Shown here piece by piece: positions 21,483 through 31,284 of a stretch of DNA of 64,000 nt. The position numbers and the translations under genes were made by a program. The notes under the pieces were generated by a model. That model did no database searches. It had not been told where the DNA came from and worked only from the letters and a program-made list of their open reading frames with translations. Every line of letters begins with the position of its first letter. The stretch's first letter is position 1. Origin of the DNA: an uncultured Bacteroidales bacterium (GTDB taxonomy: Bacteria; Bacteroidota; Bacteroidia; Bacteroidales; Paludibacteraceae); assembly GCA_900316995.1 (NCBI GenBank), contig ONEZ01000005.1:59939-123938 (forward strand), read 5' to 3'.

Positions 21483-22175
21483 TTTTTCATACCCTCTTTT
21501 GCATTTTACACCTGCAATCATCCCTTTTTCAGCCATTTATGTGGTATTTTAACGGTGCAAAATGGGGTGTTATAGCGTAAAAAATGGCACTTTCAACGCC
21601 ATTTTTGGTTCATTTAGGGTATTTATAGCCATAATTTTTGCACGGGTTTTGTCAATGCATTTGTCAATGCATTTGTCAACCCAATCAAAAAATCGTCATA
21701 TTTTTCAGGGTAAAACGCAATCTTTTTTGAGGCTCATATAAGCCCGCTTTAACAAGGAGTTGCAGTAGTAGTGACGCAATTATAGATCACCGCACAAAAG
21801 CTGTTTAGATGCCCTTAAAACGCCCATTAAAGCCTTTTTAAAGCCACGTGCCAAGTAATGCCAAGTTGATGCACAGCACATGCACAAAAAGAAAAGCACC
21901 AGACCGGCAAAAATGCCAACCTGATGCCAAGTAAATGCCCAATAATGCACATTTGGTTTTACAACCACTCAACTCCCATAAACCCACATAACTAACACAC
22001 AATCAATAACTTTACCCTCTATCCTCTTTATATTTAAATTTTACATTTAGTTTTATGCCCCATATTAAAGCCACGGACAATAGTATCTGACACAAAACAT
22101 TTTTCTGACTCAATTTTGTGATTTTTCATCAAGTTTGGCCCGATAATCCGCCACTACGGTCTGAAAAAATAATTG
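21483..22175. other. Gene-free prophage terminus and host junction
   Basis: No supported gene lies here. A 12-bp tandem repeat (GTCAATGCATTT twice plus a partial copy, 21651-21680) is near the repressor end. Repeated TGCCAAGT and ATGCCAA motifs follow at 21850-21949. Beyond about 22.0 kb the sequence looks like ordinary AT-rich host spacer leading to the BspA promoter. The phage-host border must lie between about 21.95 and 22.15 kb. Confidence 0.6.
21849..21949. repeat. Clustered TGCCAAGT sites, probable transposase-binding end sequence
   Basis: TGCCAAGT occurs at 21850, 21859 and 21925 with further variants (ATGCCAACCTGATGCC, ATGCCCAATAATGCAC). Consecutive sites read CATCAACTTGGCATTACTTGGC on the minus strand. 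Mu-type phages carry several transposase-binding sites within the last ~200 bp of each end, so this is the likely att end. Confidence 0.5.
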
Positions 22176-22207
22176 TTTGGAAATATGTGATGTATTGTTT
22201 ATCTTTG
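22176..22207 (+). promoter_or_regulatory. Promoter of the BspA-like gene
   Basis: TTTG (22176-22179) and TATCTTTG (22200-22207) are separated by 20 bp, an ideal Bacteroidetes promoter. The gene starts 24 bp further on. Confidence 0.75.
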
Positions 22208-22231
22208 TGAAATCAAATAAACTAAAACACT

Positions 22232-23686
22232 ATGAAAAAAAATCTACTCTATTTTGTAGCTTTGCTACTATGTATGCCGCAAATTGTTATGGCGGCAGGT
22301 GAGACTTTCGTATATGGTGGTCTAAATTACGTTGTAAATGAAGACGATGTTACTGTGTCTGTTGGAGAAAACGGAGGTTGCATCGGCGACATTGAAATTC
22401 CAGCTTTAGTTGAATATAATTCCAAACCCTACCCTGTGTCAGCCATTGGAGATAAAGCTTTTTACTTGAGCGGTAATTTGACATCTATTAAGATGACTTA
22501 TAGTATCTCCTCCATAGGAAATTATGCGTTATATGGTTGTAGCCGTTTAACAACTCTTACAATACCAAACAGTGTTGCTTCCATAGGGAATTCTGCGTTT
22601 GAAAGTTGTAGTGGTTTAACGTCCTTGCAAATGTCAAATAAGGTTATAACAATAGGTGATAATGCATTCACGGATTGCGAAAATCTATCATCCATTGAGA
22701 TACCAAACAGTGTCATTAGCATTGGTGAACACGCCTTTTATCGCTGTAAAAAACTTGTGTCAATAAAAATTCCTGAAGGTGTGAAGTTTTTAGGAAGTTC
22801 AGCTTTTACGTATTGTTTAGGTATGACTTCTGCAGAATTACCCGGTAGCATAGGCAGTGTTGCCACTCAATTGTTTGAAGGTTGCTCCGCTCTTGAAACT
22901 GTTAAAATAGCAAATGGAGTAACATCAGTTGGGCTCTATGTATTTCGTTATTGCACAAGCCTCAAATCAGTTGAACTGCCAAACAGCATTACTGAAATTG
23001 GCGTAGAGGCATTTAAGGACTGTACAAGTCTTGAATCTGTTACTCTTCCAAACCGTATTACTACTATTAGTCCAAACTTATTTGAAGGGTGTACAAGCCT
23101 CAAAAACATAGAACTACCAAATAACATTACAGTAATAGGGTATTATGCATTTAAGGGCTGTACAAGTCTTGAGTCTGCAACTATACCTAATGGAACGATC
23201 AAAGTGGAATATAGTGCATTCGAAAACTGCATAAATCTTACCCAAGTTGAGATACCAAGCAGTGTTGGGCTCATAGAAGGAGGCGCATTTTTTGGCTGCA
23301 CAAACATAAAAAAGATAATTTGCATGATACAAAATCCGTCAAATCAAAATGTTGAACCCACAAGATACCTTGATGAAAACCTTGATTATGAAAACTGCAA
23401 GTTATATGTGCCGTGCAATAAGATAGAAGAATACACAAACGCACAAGGCTGGAATAAATTTACCCAGATAACTTGTGAACTTGTTTCAGCTGAAGAACAA
23501 AGCGCAGAGGCTGAGTTTAAGGACAAAATTTATGTTCAGGATAAGAACATAATGGTTGACGGTCTCAGCTCAGAAGAGTACAGCATCTACAACACCGCTG
23601 GCAAGCAGGTGGGCAACCCAGTGCCTGCATCTGGTGTGTATGTAGTTAAAGTTGGTGATGAGGCTGTGAAGGTTATGGTTAAGTGA
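22232..23686 (+). CDS. BspA-like leucine-rich-repeat surface protein
   Basis: This 484-residue protein has a signal peptide (MKKNLLYFVALLLCMPQIVM). It is followed by about thirteen LRR_5/BspA repeats of roughly 23 residues with the core 'IPNSVTSIGxxAFxxCxxLxSV'; many repeats carry paired asparagine/serine and cysteine. The end (YSIYNTAGKQV, then GVYVVKVGDEAVKVMVK) resembles the C-terminal type A sorting domain of type IX secretion or a shortened form. Such proteins sit on the surface and bind host proteins or glycans. The gene stands alone, next to the prophage end, and converges with secA. Confidence 0.85.
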   Translation: MKKNLLYFVALLLCMPQIVMAAGETFVYGGLNYVVNEDDVTVSVGENGGCIGDIEIPALVEYNSKPYPVSAIGDKAFYLSGNLTSIKMTYSISSIGNYALYGCSRLTTLTIPNSVASIGNSAFESCSGLTSLQMSNKVITIGDNAFTDCENLSSIEIPNSVISIGEHAFYRCKKLVSIKIPEGVKFLGSSAFTYCLGMTSAELPGSIGSVATQLFEGCSALETVKIANGVTSVGLYVFRYCTSLKSVELPNSITEIGVEAFKDCTSLESVTLPNRITTISPNLFEGCTSLKNIELPNNITVIGYYAFKGCTSLESATIPNGTIKVEYSAFENCINLTQVEIPSSVGLIEGGAFFGCTNIKKIICMIQNPSNQNVEPTRYLDENLDYENCKLYVPCNKIEEYTNAQGWNKFTQITCELVSAEEQSAEAEFKDKIYVQDKNIMVDGLSSEEYSIYNTAGKQVGNPVPASGVYVVKVGDEAVKVMVK

Positions 23687-23711
23687 CACGCCTCCCAAAC
23701 ATGAGATAGCA

Positions 23712-23815
23712 AAAAGAGGGAGACTAAAAGTTGAATCTTAATCAATGAACGTCATTCTGAGCATCTGCGAAGAATCTCGCCCTTAACGATTAATGACTTT
23801 TAGTCTCCCTCTTTT
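23712..23815. terminator. Bidirectional terminator with a REP-like insert in its loop
   Basis: A 20-bp stem pairs AAAAGAGGGAGACTAAAAGT (23712-23731) with its perfect complement (23796-23815), and inner TTAATC/GATTAA extends it. T-runs lie on both outer sides, ending BspA and secA transcripts. The loop contains GTCATTCTGAGCATCTGCGA, a diverged piece of the dispersed palindrome found at 42808 and 63719. Confidence 0.75.
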
Positions 23816-23833
23816 ATTTTGTGCGGTTAGGGA

Positions 23834-26800
23834 TTACACCCCTCTGCCGCAGCAGTTCTTGTACTTCTTTCCGCTACCGCACGGACATGGGTCATTGCGG
23901 CCCACGGTTTTCTCAGCACGGATTGGCTGTGTCTTCTGCTGTTCACGTGTATCCTGCTGGCCGGCACGCATAATGTCACTGCGGCTGGTCTGGTAACGTG
24001 ATGGGTCATCACGTCTCTGCTCGCGAGCCTCTTGAACAGCATCACCCTCACGTACAGGAATCTGACCACGCATAAGTATTGTTATTGCCTTCTGGTTTAT
24101 GGTCTCAATCATGTTCATAAACAGACCGTGAGCCTCAATCTTGTAGATTACAAGCGGGTCTTTCTGCTCATACTGGGCGTTCTGTACGCTGGTGCGCAGG
24201 TCATCAAGGTCACGCAGGTGTTCCTTCCAAGCCTCATCTATAGTGTGGAGCAGAACAGCCTTCTGGAACTCCTTAACCACAGCCTTGCCCTCAGTCTCGT
24301 AGGCCTCCTTGAGGTTTACAGGTATGTTATACATCATCTTGCCGTCAGTGAACGGAATTATGATGCGCTCATACATCTGCCCCTGCTTCTCATATACGTT
24401 TTTAATTACAGGATATGCTATCTGGGCGGTTCGCTCACTCTTGCGAGAGAAGCTCTCATATATCTTGTCATATATCTGGTCTGTAAGCTCCTGTATCTTG
24501 GTCTTGCGCATCATCTCCTCCGTGAGGGCTATATCCACGGCAAACTGGCGCATAAGGGCGAGCCTTAGATTTTCTGCATCGGCGGAGTCATAGTGAGAGT
24601 CCACAAGAGCGGCGATGCCATCATAAATCATATTTACAATATCAATGCCAATGCGCTCACCCATAAGAGCGTGGTGACGGCGTGCGTAGATGTTTGTACG
24701 CTGCTTGTTCATAACGTCATCATACTCAAGCAGGCGCTTACGTATGCCAAAGTTATTCTCTTCAACCTTCTTCTGGGCACGCTCTATTGACTTTGAAATT
24801 TGGTTGTGCTCCATCATCTCGTCCTCTTGCAAACCGAGAGCGTCCATAACCTTGACTATACGGTCGGAGCCGAATACACGCATCAGGTGGTCCTCAAACG
24901 ATACGTAGAATACAGAAGAACCCGGGTCTCCCTGACGGCCTGAACGTCCGCGCAGCTGGCGGTCAATACGGCGGCTCTCATGGCGCTCAGTACCAATGAT
25001 TGCAAGACCTCCTGCCTCCTTAGCCTCAGGGGTAAGCTTAATATCAGTACCACGGCCTGCCATGTTGGTGGCAATGGTCACTGTGCCTGGACGGCCTGCC
25101 TGAGCCACAATCTCAGCCTCCTTCTGGTGCAGTTTGGCGTTAAGTACGTTATGCTTAATCTTACGCATATTCAGCATCTTGCTAAGCAGCTCAGATATCT
25201 CCACCGATGTGGTACCCACAAGCACCGGGCGGCCTTCTCCCACAAGTCTTTCAATTTCAGCAATAACCGCATTATATTTTGCACGCTTGGTCTTGTATAT
25301 GCGGTCATTCAAATCCTGGCGTATTACAGGACGGTTTGTAGGAATGGTTACAACATCAAGTTTGTAGATGTCCCAGAACTCGCCCGCCTCTGTTTCAGCT
25401 GTACCGGTCATACCCGCCAGCTTGCGGTACATACGGAAGTAGTTCTGCAGGGTGATGGTTGCAAATGTCTGTGTGGCAGCCTCAACCTTTACACGCTCCT
25501 TGGCCTCAATAGCCTGGTGCAGACCGTCAGAGTAGCGGCGGCCCTCCATAATACGGCCAGTCTGTTCATCCACAATCTTAACCTTGCCGTCACCGTCTAT
25601 AACGTATTGGTCATCCTTCTCAAAGAGAGTGTAGGCTTTAAGCAGCTGGTTTACAGTATGTACACGCTCAGATTTTACAGCGTAGTCTGCCATAAGCTCA
25701 TCATGTTTCTGTAGTTTCTCCTCTTCTGTAAGATTCTGATTCTCAAGCTCAGCAAGCTCTGTGCCTATGTCAGGCAGCACAAAGAAACGAGGGTCTCCGG
25801 TATCAGCTGATATAAGGTCAATACCTTTGTCTGTAAGCTCTATGCTGTTATGCTGCTCGTCTATGACAAAGAACAGGTCATCAGTGATTTCAGGCATACG
25901 CTTGTTATTCTGCTCCATATACACAGCCTCGGTCTTAAGCATGGCGGCCTTTACACCTGGTTCACTCAAATATTTGATAAGTGACTGGTTCTTTGGCAGA
26001 CCTTTGAAAGCACGGTATAGGTATATGGTTCCCTGAGCCTGCTCATTAGGGTCAGAAGACGCCATAAGTTTCTTTGCATCAATGATAAGGCGGGTTACAA
26101 GCGCCTTTTGAGCGGCTACAACTTTCTCCACCTTAGGGCAGTACTCCTCAAACATCTGGTCGTCTCCCTTAGGCACAGGACCTGAGATGATAAGTGGTGT
26201 ACGGGCGTCGTCAATAAGCACTGAGTCCACCTCATCCACAATAGCGTAATTGTGACGGCGTTGTACCAAATCGCTCGGCGATGACGCCATATTGTCACGC
26301 AAATAGTCAAAACCAAACTCATTGTTGGTACCAAAGGTTATATCTGCGTTATATGCCTGGCGGCGCTCATCTGAGTTAGGCTTGTGCTTGTCAATGCAAT
26401 CTACGCTCAGACCGTGGAACATATATAGCGGACCCATCCACTCGGAGTCACGTTTGGAGAGGTAGTCATTCACAGTTACCACATGAACACCGTTACCAGT
26501 CAGAGCGTTGAGAAAAACAGGAAGCGTGGCTACAAGCGTTTTACCTTCACCAGTGGCCATCTCTGCAATTTTACCCTTATGCAGAACCACACCGCCAATG
26601 AACTGAACATCATAGTGAGCCATATCCCACTTAATCATGTTTCCGCCTGCCATCCATTCATTTTTGTAAATGGCTTTGTCACCTTCAATGGTCACAAAGT
26701 CAAACTTGGTGGCAAGGTGACGGTCAAAATCTGTTGCAGTTACAGTTATGGTTTCATTCTCCTTGAAACGACGGGCTGTCTCACGTATAATGGCAAACAC

Positions 26801-27127
26801 CTCTGGAAGCACACGGTCAAGAATCTCATCCATGGTGTCAAGCGCCTTCTTGTCAAGATTGTCAATTTCTGCATAGAGAGGAGCACGGTCTTGAAAGTCA
26901 GTCTGCTCAATCTTAGCCTTAATCTCATCTATCTTTGTCTGTGCTTCTGCCGCCACAGCGCGCACCTCTGCCTTTATGGCTGCGGAACGCTCACGGAGCT
27001 CGTTATCGCTCAGAGCCTCCACTTTTGGATATACCGCCTTAATCTGCTGCAGATAAGGTTTTACCGCCTTCATATCCCTATCGGCTTTAGTGCCGAAGAG
27101 TTTTCCTAAAAAATCATTAAATCCCAT
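23834..27127 (-). CDS. secA: Preprotein translocase ATPase SecA
   Basis: This 1097-residue motor drives protein export through SecYEG. The start is at 27127 ([18 protein letters not shown]); a longer frame adds eight codons. Walker A reads [14 protein letters not shown], and the DEAD-like box [15 protein letters not shown] is clear. Other marks are [24 protein letters not shown] and [13 protein letters not shown]. The C-terminal zinc-binding end is complete ([15 protein letters not shown]). The length is typical of Bacteroidetes, longer than the ~900 of E. coli. It lies 7 codon-free bases after the M23 gene region on the same strand and converges with the BspA gene. Confidence 0.98.
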   Translation of the reverse strand: MGFNDFLGKLFGTKADRDMKAVKPYLQQIKAVYPKVEALSDNELRERSAAIKAEVRAVAAEAQTKIDEIKAKIEQTDFQDRAPLYAEIDNLDKKALDTMDEILDRVLPEVFAIIRETARRFKENETITVTATDFDRHLATKFDFVTIEGDKAIYKNEWMAGGNMIKWDMAHYDVQFIGGVVLHKGKIAEMATGEGKTLVATLPVFLNALTGNGVHVVTVNDYLSKRDSEWMGPLYMFHGLSVDCIDKHKPNSDERRQAYNADITFGTNNEFGFDYLRDNMASSPSDLVQRRHNYAIVDEVDSVLIDDARTPLIISGPVPKGDDQMFEEYCPKVEKVVAAQKALVTRLIIDAKKLMASSDPNEQAQGTIYLYRAFKGLPKNQSLIKYLSEPGVKAAMLKTEAVYMEQNNKRMPEITDDLFFVIDEQHNSIELTDKGIDLISADTGDPRFFVLPDIGTELAELENQNLTEEEKLQKHDELMADYAVKSERVHTVNQLLKAYTLFEKDDQYVIDGDGKVKIVDEQTGRIMEGRRYSDGLHQAIEAKERVKVEAATQTFATITLQNYFRMYRKLAGMTGTAETEAGEFWDIYKLDVVTIPTNRPVIRQDLNDRIYKTKRAKYNAVIAEIERLVGEGRPVLVGTTSVEISELLSKMLNMRKIKHNVLNAKLHQKEAEIVAQAGRPGTVTIATNMAGRGTDIKLTPEAKEAGGLAIIGTERHESRRIDRQLRGRSGRQGDPGSSVFYVSFEDHLMRVFGSDRIVKVMDALGLQEDEMMEHNQISKSIERAQKKVEENNFGIRKRLLEYDDVMNKQRTNIYARRHHALMGERIGIDIVNMIYDGIAALVDSHYDSADAENLRLALMRQFAVDIALTEEMMRKTKIQELTDQIYDKIYESFSRKSERTAQIAYPVIKNVYEKQGQMYERIIIPFTDGKMMYNIPVNLKEAYETEGKAVVKEFQKAVLLHTIDEAWKEHLRDLDDLRTSVQNAQYEQKDPLVIYKIEAHGLFMNMIETINQKAITILMRGQIPVREGDAVQEAREQRRDDPSRYQTSRSDIMRAGQQDTREQQKTQPIRAEKTVGRNDPCPCGSGKKYKNCCGRGV

Positions 27128-27157
27128 AATCTTTATTTTAGGGTTAATCACCAGTTA

Positions 27158-28060
27158 TCAATTAACTCTCAGTTTTCTACCTATTTTCAGTACTGTCTTG
27201 GTCGTAATATTATTTAACTTACAAATCTTTGATACTGAGGTACGTTGCTTTTTGGCTATGCCAGACAAAGTGTCACCTTTGCGTACTGTGTAATACCTTG
27301 TTTCAAGCACTACACCCTTGTATTTGAATGTTTCTGCATTTATCACAAGAACGGAATCCTTTGGAACGCCTGTCTCAAAGTCTATAACGCTTGTGGGCTT
27401 TATTGCATTGCCCACGTAACGTATCTCATAATGCAGATGCGAGCCTGTGCTGCGCCCTGTATTTCCTCCAAGGGCTATGGGATCACCGCTTTTCACATAT
27501 TTATCAGTGGTTACAAGCAGTTTGCTGCAATGCCCGTAAACGGTCTCCAAGCCGTTGTCATGGCGCAGGAGGACGTAATATCCGTATCCCTTGCCCCATT
27601 TTGATATTCTCACCACACCGTCAAAGGCTGCTCTGATGGTGTCACCCACAAGCAGTTTTACATCGGTGCCGTAGTGGTAACGGTAGCTTCGCATTCCAAA
27701 GTCAGAAGTAATTCTTCCAAGAAACGGGTGTGTGTAACCGCTCATGTCAATCTTCACGGTGTCCTTCATCTTGTAAAGGTTTATGTTATACGGATTCACC
27801 ACCGATGTACTCCATACCTTGTTGTATATGCCTTCATAACGTGTTGTATCAAATATCTGGCAATGATTGAACAGTGATGAGTCTGAAATAATTGTCACCA
27901 CGCTGTCTTCATCAATATCTTCATCAAAATCAAGCTCATCCTCGTATGTCTGAGCATCGGGGAATTCCACCTCTTCAATGCCAAATATATTGTCAATGTC
28001 CTTACCTGTTGCAGCAAGAATCGTACCAAAAGCAAAAAGCAGGGCAAATATTCTCTTCAT
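27158..28060 (-). CDS. M23 metallopeptidase with C-terminal LysM domain
   Basis: This 300-residue exported cell-wall protein has an N-terminal signal (MKRIFALLFAFGTILAATG), an acidic linker, and an M23 endopeptidase domain (about 110-225). Zinc ligands are seen in RYHYGTDVKLL (HxxxD) and SHLHYEIRY (HxH). A LysM domain ends the protein (YTVRKGDTLSGIAKKQ, then LKIGRKLRVN). It should cleave or remodel peptidoglycan cross-links, or activate amidases. It is encoded immediately upstream of secA, with which it may be co-transcribed. Confidence 0.92.
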   Translation of the reverse strand: MKRIFALLFAFGTILAATGKDIDNIFGIEEVEFPDAQTYEDELDFDEDIDEDSVVTIISDSSLFNHCQIFDTTRYEGIYNKVWSTSVVNPYNINLYKMKDTVKIDMSGYTHPFLGRITSDFGMRSYRYHYGTDVKLLVGDTIRAAFDGVVRISKWGKGYGYYVLLRHDNGLETVYGHCSKLLVTTDKYVKSGDPIALGGNTGRSTGSHLHYEIRYVGNAIKPTSVIDFETGVPKDSVLVINAETFKYKGVVLETRYYTVRKGDTLSGIAKKQRTSVSKICKLNNITTKTVLKIGRKLRVN

Positions 28061-28123
28061 GCTGAAATTTTCTTTAAATAAGGTGCAAATATAAGCAATT
28101 GTAGCAAATAAAAAAATTAAAAG

Positions 28124-28861
28124 TTACAGAATGTAACTAACTTCCTTAAATGCGTAGCGGCGGTCAGCTCCGTTGCTTGTTTTAATATGCAAGTGACCGT
28201 CAGGCTCCACGGCTGTTATTGTGCCGGTGAACAGTCCGCTTGCATCTTTGTAGCAAGCAGGCTCGCCGTACCTGAAAAGACGCTCTATATATCTGGCGTG
28301 CAGGGCGTTTTTATCAAAGTGGCCTAACTCTAAAAGAGTAAAAAAGTTTGTGAGAATCTGTCCAAGGGTGTCCTCTATGCTATATGTTTTGCCTGTAATG
28401 TTTTTCAGGGATACGGGATTGGGAGCATCGCTGCGGAAAACCTCTTGGTTAATGTTAAGACCTACGCCTATTACGCAGTCTTTCAGGTATGCCCCTGCCA
28501 GATTGTTTTCAATGAGTATGCCGCAAATCTTCTTGTTGCGCCAATAGATGTCATTCGGCCATTTTACGCTGATGTCAGTAGCCTCAGAATCAAGGTACTC
28601 GGCTATGGCAAGCGCTATGGCCTCCGATATGAAGAACTGCTCCAAGGCGTGAACTTTTGTAGGGTGTATTAGCAGTGAGAAGAGCAGGTTTTTGCCGCCC
28701 TCAGCCTCCCATGAGTTGCCTATCTGTCCGTAACCACGGCTCTGGTATGACGTATATACAGTATATCCGTCTGGCAGCGTCTCGCCTCTGTCAAGAGCCT
28801 CAAGCAGCAGACGGTTTGTTGAGGTGCAGGATTCCAGATAGTGAATTTCAGGCTTTGTCAT
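28124..28861 (-). CDS. birA: Biotin--protein ligase (BirA), catalytic domain only
   Basis: This 245-residue enzyme attaches biotin to acetyl-CoA carboxylase and related carriers. The ATP/biotin loop is YQSRGYGQIGNSWEAEGGKN, and the catalytic lysine region is VKWPNDIYWRNKKICGIL. The N-terminal DNA-binding domain of E. coli BirA is absent, so it is not a repressor (class I ligase). A C-terminal SH3-like domain is present (GLFTGTITAVEPDGHL). Its start overlaps the DUF4491 gene by 14 bp. Confidence 0.94.
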   Translation of the reverse strand: MTKPEIHYLESCTSTNRLLLEALDRGETLPDGYTVYTSYQSRGYGQIGNSWEAEGGKNLLFSLLIHPTKVHALEQFFISEAIALAIAEYLDSEATDISVKWPNDIYWRNKKICGILIENNLAGAYLKDCVIGVGLNINQEVFRSDAPNPVSLKNITGKTYSIEDTLGQILTNFFTLLELGHFDKNALHARYIERLFRYGEPACYKDASGLFTGTITAVEPDGHLHIKTSNGADRRYAFKEVSYIL

Positions 28862-29180
28862 GGCTGCTAACGTAATCTGCTTTGCGTTTGGGATTCATTG
28901 GGAACCAGCCTCTTAAAACTCTTTTGCGCTGCTCAAAAATCTCTTTTATACCCCAGAAACTTGTAAAGGAGAATACACCTGCAAGTATTGAAAGGGTGGT
29001 GTCTGTAACCAGTATTGACGCTGCAAATCCCACTATGCCAAACAGCAGGAACACCCACCAGCTCTTGGTGCCAAAGTAGTACTCCGCTTTAATAACCAAT
29101 GGGTGGTAGATACCTATTATCAGAAAAGTAAGCAGGCCCACTACAAGGCCCTCTATGTGATATTCTGCTAAAAAACTCAT
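28848..29180 (-). CDS. DUF4491 small membrane protein
   Basis: This 110-residue protein has three hydrophobic helices: GLVVGLLTFLIIGIYHPLVI, WWVFLLFGIVGFAASIL and TLSILAGVFSFTSFWGI. A basic tail follows (KRVLRGWFPMNPKRKADY). This matches DUF4491 of Bacteroidetes, function unknown. The start at 29180 (MSFLAEYHIEG) is preferred over a 22-codon longer frame that would run into the promoter region. It overlaps birA by 14 bp. Confidence 0.85.
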   Translation of the reverse strand: MSFLAEYHIEGLVVGLLTFLIIGIYHPLVIKAEYYFGTKSWWVFLLFGIVGFAASILVTDTTLSILAGVFSFTSFWGIKEIFEQRKRVLRGWFPMNPKRKADYVSSHDKA

Positions 29181-29272
29181 CTGCTTAAATTTGAATTCGG
29201 GGACAAAGATAGTGAAATTTTGCTCTTTTTTGACAGATTTATTCATACCTTTGCACCTAATAATTGAACAGT

Positions 29273-30046
29273 ATGGAGGTTAGAGCTAAAAAATATTTAG
29301 GGCAGCACTTTCTCACAGACCTTAATGTGGCGGGGAGAATTGCTGACACCATCGATGCCACCACTCAGCATAATGTGCTGGAGATAGGCCCTGGCATGGG
29401 TGTGCTAACGCAGTTTCTGCTTGCCAAGGACAAGAACCTTAAGGTGGTGGAGATTGACGGAGAGTCAGTTGATTACCTAAAACGTAATTTTGGCGGCAAA
29501 CTTGACGGCAGAATTATCTTTGATGATTTTCTGAAACTTGATATAAACAGCATCTTCGGCGATGAGAAGTTCGCTCTCATAGGCAACTATCCCTACAATA
29601 TTTCAAGCCAGATATTCTTTAAGGTGCTTGACAACCGTGACCGCATACCTTTTGTGTCAGGCATGATACAGAAGGAGGTGGCAAAAAGGATAGCATCGCC
29701 CGCAGGCAATAAAGACTATGGCATACTGAGCGTGCTGCTTCAGGCGTACTATGATATTGATTATCTGTTTACTGTGCCTCCTGGAGTGTTTGCTCCGCCA
29801 CCAAAAGTTGACTCTGCTGTAATATCAATGAAACGTAACGATGTGGAAAAACTGCCGTGTGATGAAAAACTCTTCCGCACTGTGGTTAAAACCGCTTTCA
29901 ACCAGCGTCGCAAGACCTTGCGAAACTCCCTGAAGTCCATTCTGCCGCCTGATTTTGAAACTGCCGCTCCAGTCTGGAACAAACGCCCGGAGCAGCTCAG
30001 CGTTGCAGATTTTATTGAGCTTACAAATTCTATTTTATTTCTCTGA
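29273..30046 (+). CDS. rsmA: 16S rRNA (A1518/A1519) dimethyltransferase RsmA/KsgA
   Basis: This 257-residue enzyme dimethylates two adenines in helix 45 of 16S rRNA during 30S maturation. The start at 29273 (MEVRAKKYLGQHFLTDLN) is the family's usual beginning. The SAM motif VLEIGPGMGVLTQFLL (about 36-51), the catalytic LIGNYPYNISSQIFFK (NLPY variant NYPY), and the C-terminal FNQRRKTLRNSL are all present. A TACCTTTG box (29246-29253) precedes it. It is followed 2 bp later by the permease gene. Confidence 0.96.
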   Translation: MEVRAKKYLGQHFLTDLNVAGRIADTIDATTQHNVLEIGPGMGVLTQFLLAKDKNLKVVEIDGESVDYLKRNFGGKLDGRIIFDDFLKLDINSIFGDEKFALIGNYPYNISSQIFFKVLDNRDRIPFVSGMIQKEVAKRIASPAGNKDYGILSVLLQAYYDIDYLFTVPPGVFAPPPKVDSAVISMKRNDVEKLPCDEKLFRTVVKTAFNQRRKTLRNSLKSILPPDFETAAPVWNKRPEQLSVADFIELTNSILFL

Positions 30047-30048
30047 TA

Positions 30049-31272
30049 ATGAATTTTTTACACTCTTTACTACATATTACCGCAGAGATGTCCCCATATC
30101 TGCTTTTAGGCTTTTTTGTGGCAGGAGTGCTTCATGTCTTTGTACCTTCAGATTTTTACAGAAATTACCTTACTGGTAAAGGCTTGAAGCCTGTGTTGAT
30201 TGCCACCTTGTTAGGCATACCTCTGCCACTATGCTCCTGTGGTGTCATACCTACTGCTGTGGGGCTGCGTAATGAGAAGGCGTCAGCAGGTGCGGTGGGG
30301 GCGTTTCTTATTGCCACACCGCAGACAGGTGTGGATTCCATTGTGGCTACATATTCACTTATGGGGTTGACGTTTGCTTTGTTTCGCCCGCTTGCAGCCC
30401 TCGTCACCGGTATAGTTGGCGGTATGCTGATAGGCTTTTATTGTAGCGACGCCAAGAAAAGTCAAACCATGGACGACAGCTGTGAAATACCAGCTAAAAG
30501 TTCCAATAGATTTGTAGCCATACTCCGCTACGCATTTGTAGATATGGTCAGAAACATAGGAGCCAGACTTGTTGCAGGCCTTATAATAGCAGCCGTTATA
30601 CAAGTGGCTGTGCCAGACTCTTTCTTCTTGCAGTTCAATGATTTGCCATTTTTGCAGATGCTTGTTATGTTAGTGGTGGCTGTGCCTATGTATGTATGCT
30701 CCACAGGAAGCATACCTATAGCGGCGGCGCTGCTTGCCAAAGGGCTCACCCCTGGAGCAGCCCTTGTTCTTCTCATGGCAGGCCCTGCAGTTAATTTTGG
30801 ATCCATTCTTGTAATTTCAAAAACAATGGGGCGTAAGTTCTGTTCGCTCTATATAGCGGTTATTGTATTGGGTGCGTTGTTTTTTGGAACTATCCTGAAC
30901 AATACAGATTTCTTGTTCAGTTTCTCAGATGAGGCCATGCAGCGTGTAAATGGAACAAACATGACGCACCATACATCGCCCGTTGGTATAGTGTGTGGAA
31001 TATTATTGACGTTGATGTTACTTAATGTATTTATTATGAGCATGTTTAATTTGTTTAAGAAGGAGAAAACGGAGTCATCTGAAACTCTTTACAGAGTAGA
31101 GGGTATGAAATGCAACCACTGCAAGGCATCTGTAGAAAAGGCTCTGCTCAAACTAAAAGGTGTAGAGAGCGCTGAGGCTAATTTAGAGCAGAAAACGGTA
31201 AAGGTGAAGGGTACTGTCTCTGCCGATGCGGTCCGCAAGGCGGTGGAAGAGGCTGGCTTTGAATTTGTTTAA
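30049..31272 (+). CDS. SO_0444-type Cu/Zn efflux permease with HMA domain
   Basis: This 407-residue inner-membrane permease of the DUF318/YraQ-type has about eight membrane helices. Its conserved metal-related motifs are LLGIPLPLCSCGVIPTAVGL (about 53-72) and AVPMYVCSTGSIPIAAALLA. The C-terminus is a heavy-metal-associated domain with MKCNHCKASVEKALLKLKGV (CxxC, about 350-369). It is likely an exporter of copper or zinc. The fusion of permease and HMA is characteristic of the family. It is co-transcribed with rsmA. Confidence 0.88.
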   Translation: MNFLHSLLHITAEMSPYLLLGFFVAGVLHVFVPSDFYRNYLTGKGLKPVLIATLLGIPLPLCSCGVIPTAVGLRNEKASAGAVGAFLIATPQTGVDSIVATYSLMGLTFALFRPLAALVTGIVGGMLIGFYCSDAKKSQTMDDSCEIPAKSSNRFVAILRYAFVDMVRNIGARLVAGLIIAAVIQVAVPDSFFLQFNDLPFLQMLVMLVVAVPMYVCSTGSIPIAAALLAKGLTPGAALVLLMAGPAVNFGSILVISKTMGRKFCSLYIAVIVLGALFFGTILNNTDFLFSFSDEAMQRVNGTNMTHHTSPVGIVCGILLTLMLLNVFIMSMFNLFKKEKTESSETLYRVEGMKCNHCKASVEKALLKLKGVESAEANLEQKTVKVKGTVSADAVRKAVEEAGFEFV

Positions 31273-31284
31273 CTCTCAACTGAT

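Larger units (their letters stand above)
1..21990. mobile_element. Mu-like transposable prophage (one end inside window, other end beyond base 1)
   Basis: The gene content and order match a Mu-type phage. They include an S24 repressor next to the end, a divergent Ner-like gene, a MuA-type DDE transposase, a MuB-type ATPase, GemA, DUF3164, a DUF935 portal, a gp36-like protein, a MuF head protein and a gpG-like protein. The repressor end lies near 21.85-22.0 kb, where TGCCAAGT-type repeats cluster. The exact terminal CA/TG and the target duplication cannot be fixed because the other end is outside the window. The right limit given is therefore approximate. Confidence 0.93.

Noticed and set aside
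21780-21968. 62-codon minus frame in the prophage end
   Set aside because: Its WH-rich sequence is simply the translation of the repeated TTGGCAT sites; it has no promoter or relatives I recognise.
24032-27109. Long plus-strand frames opposite secA
   Set aside because: They are antisense shadows of a highly conserved gene, without starts, promoters or protein-like composition.
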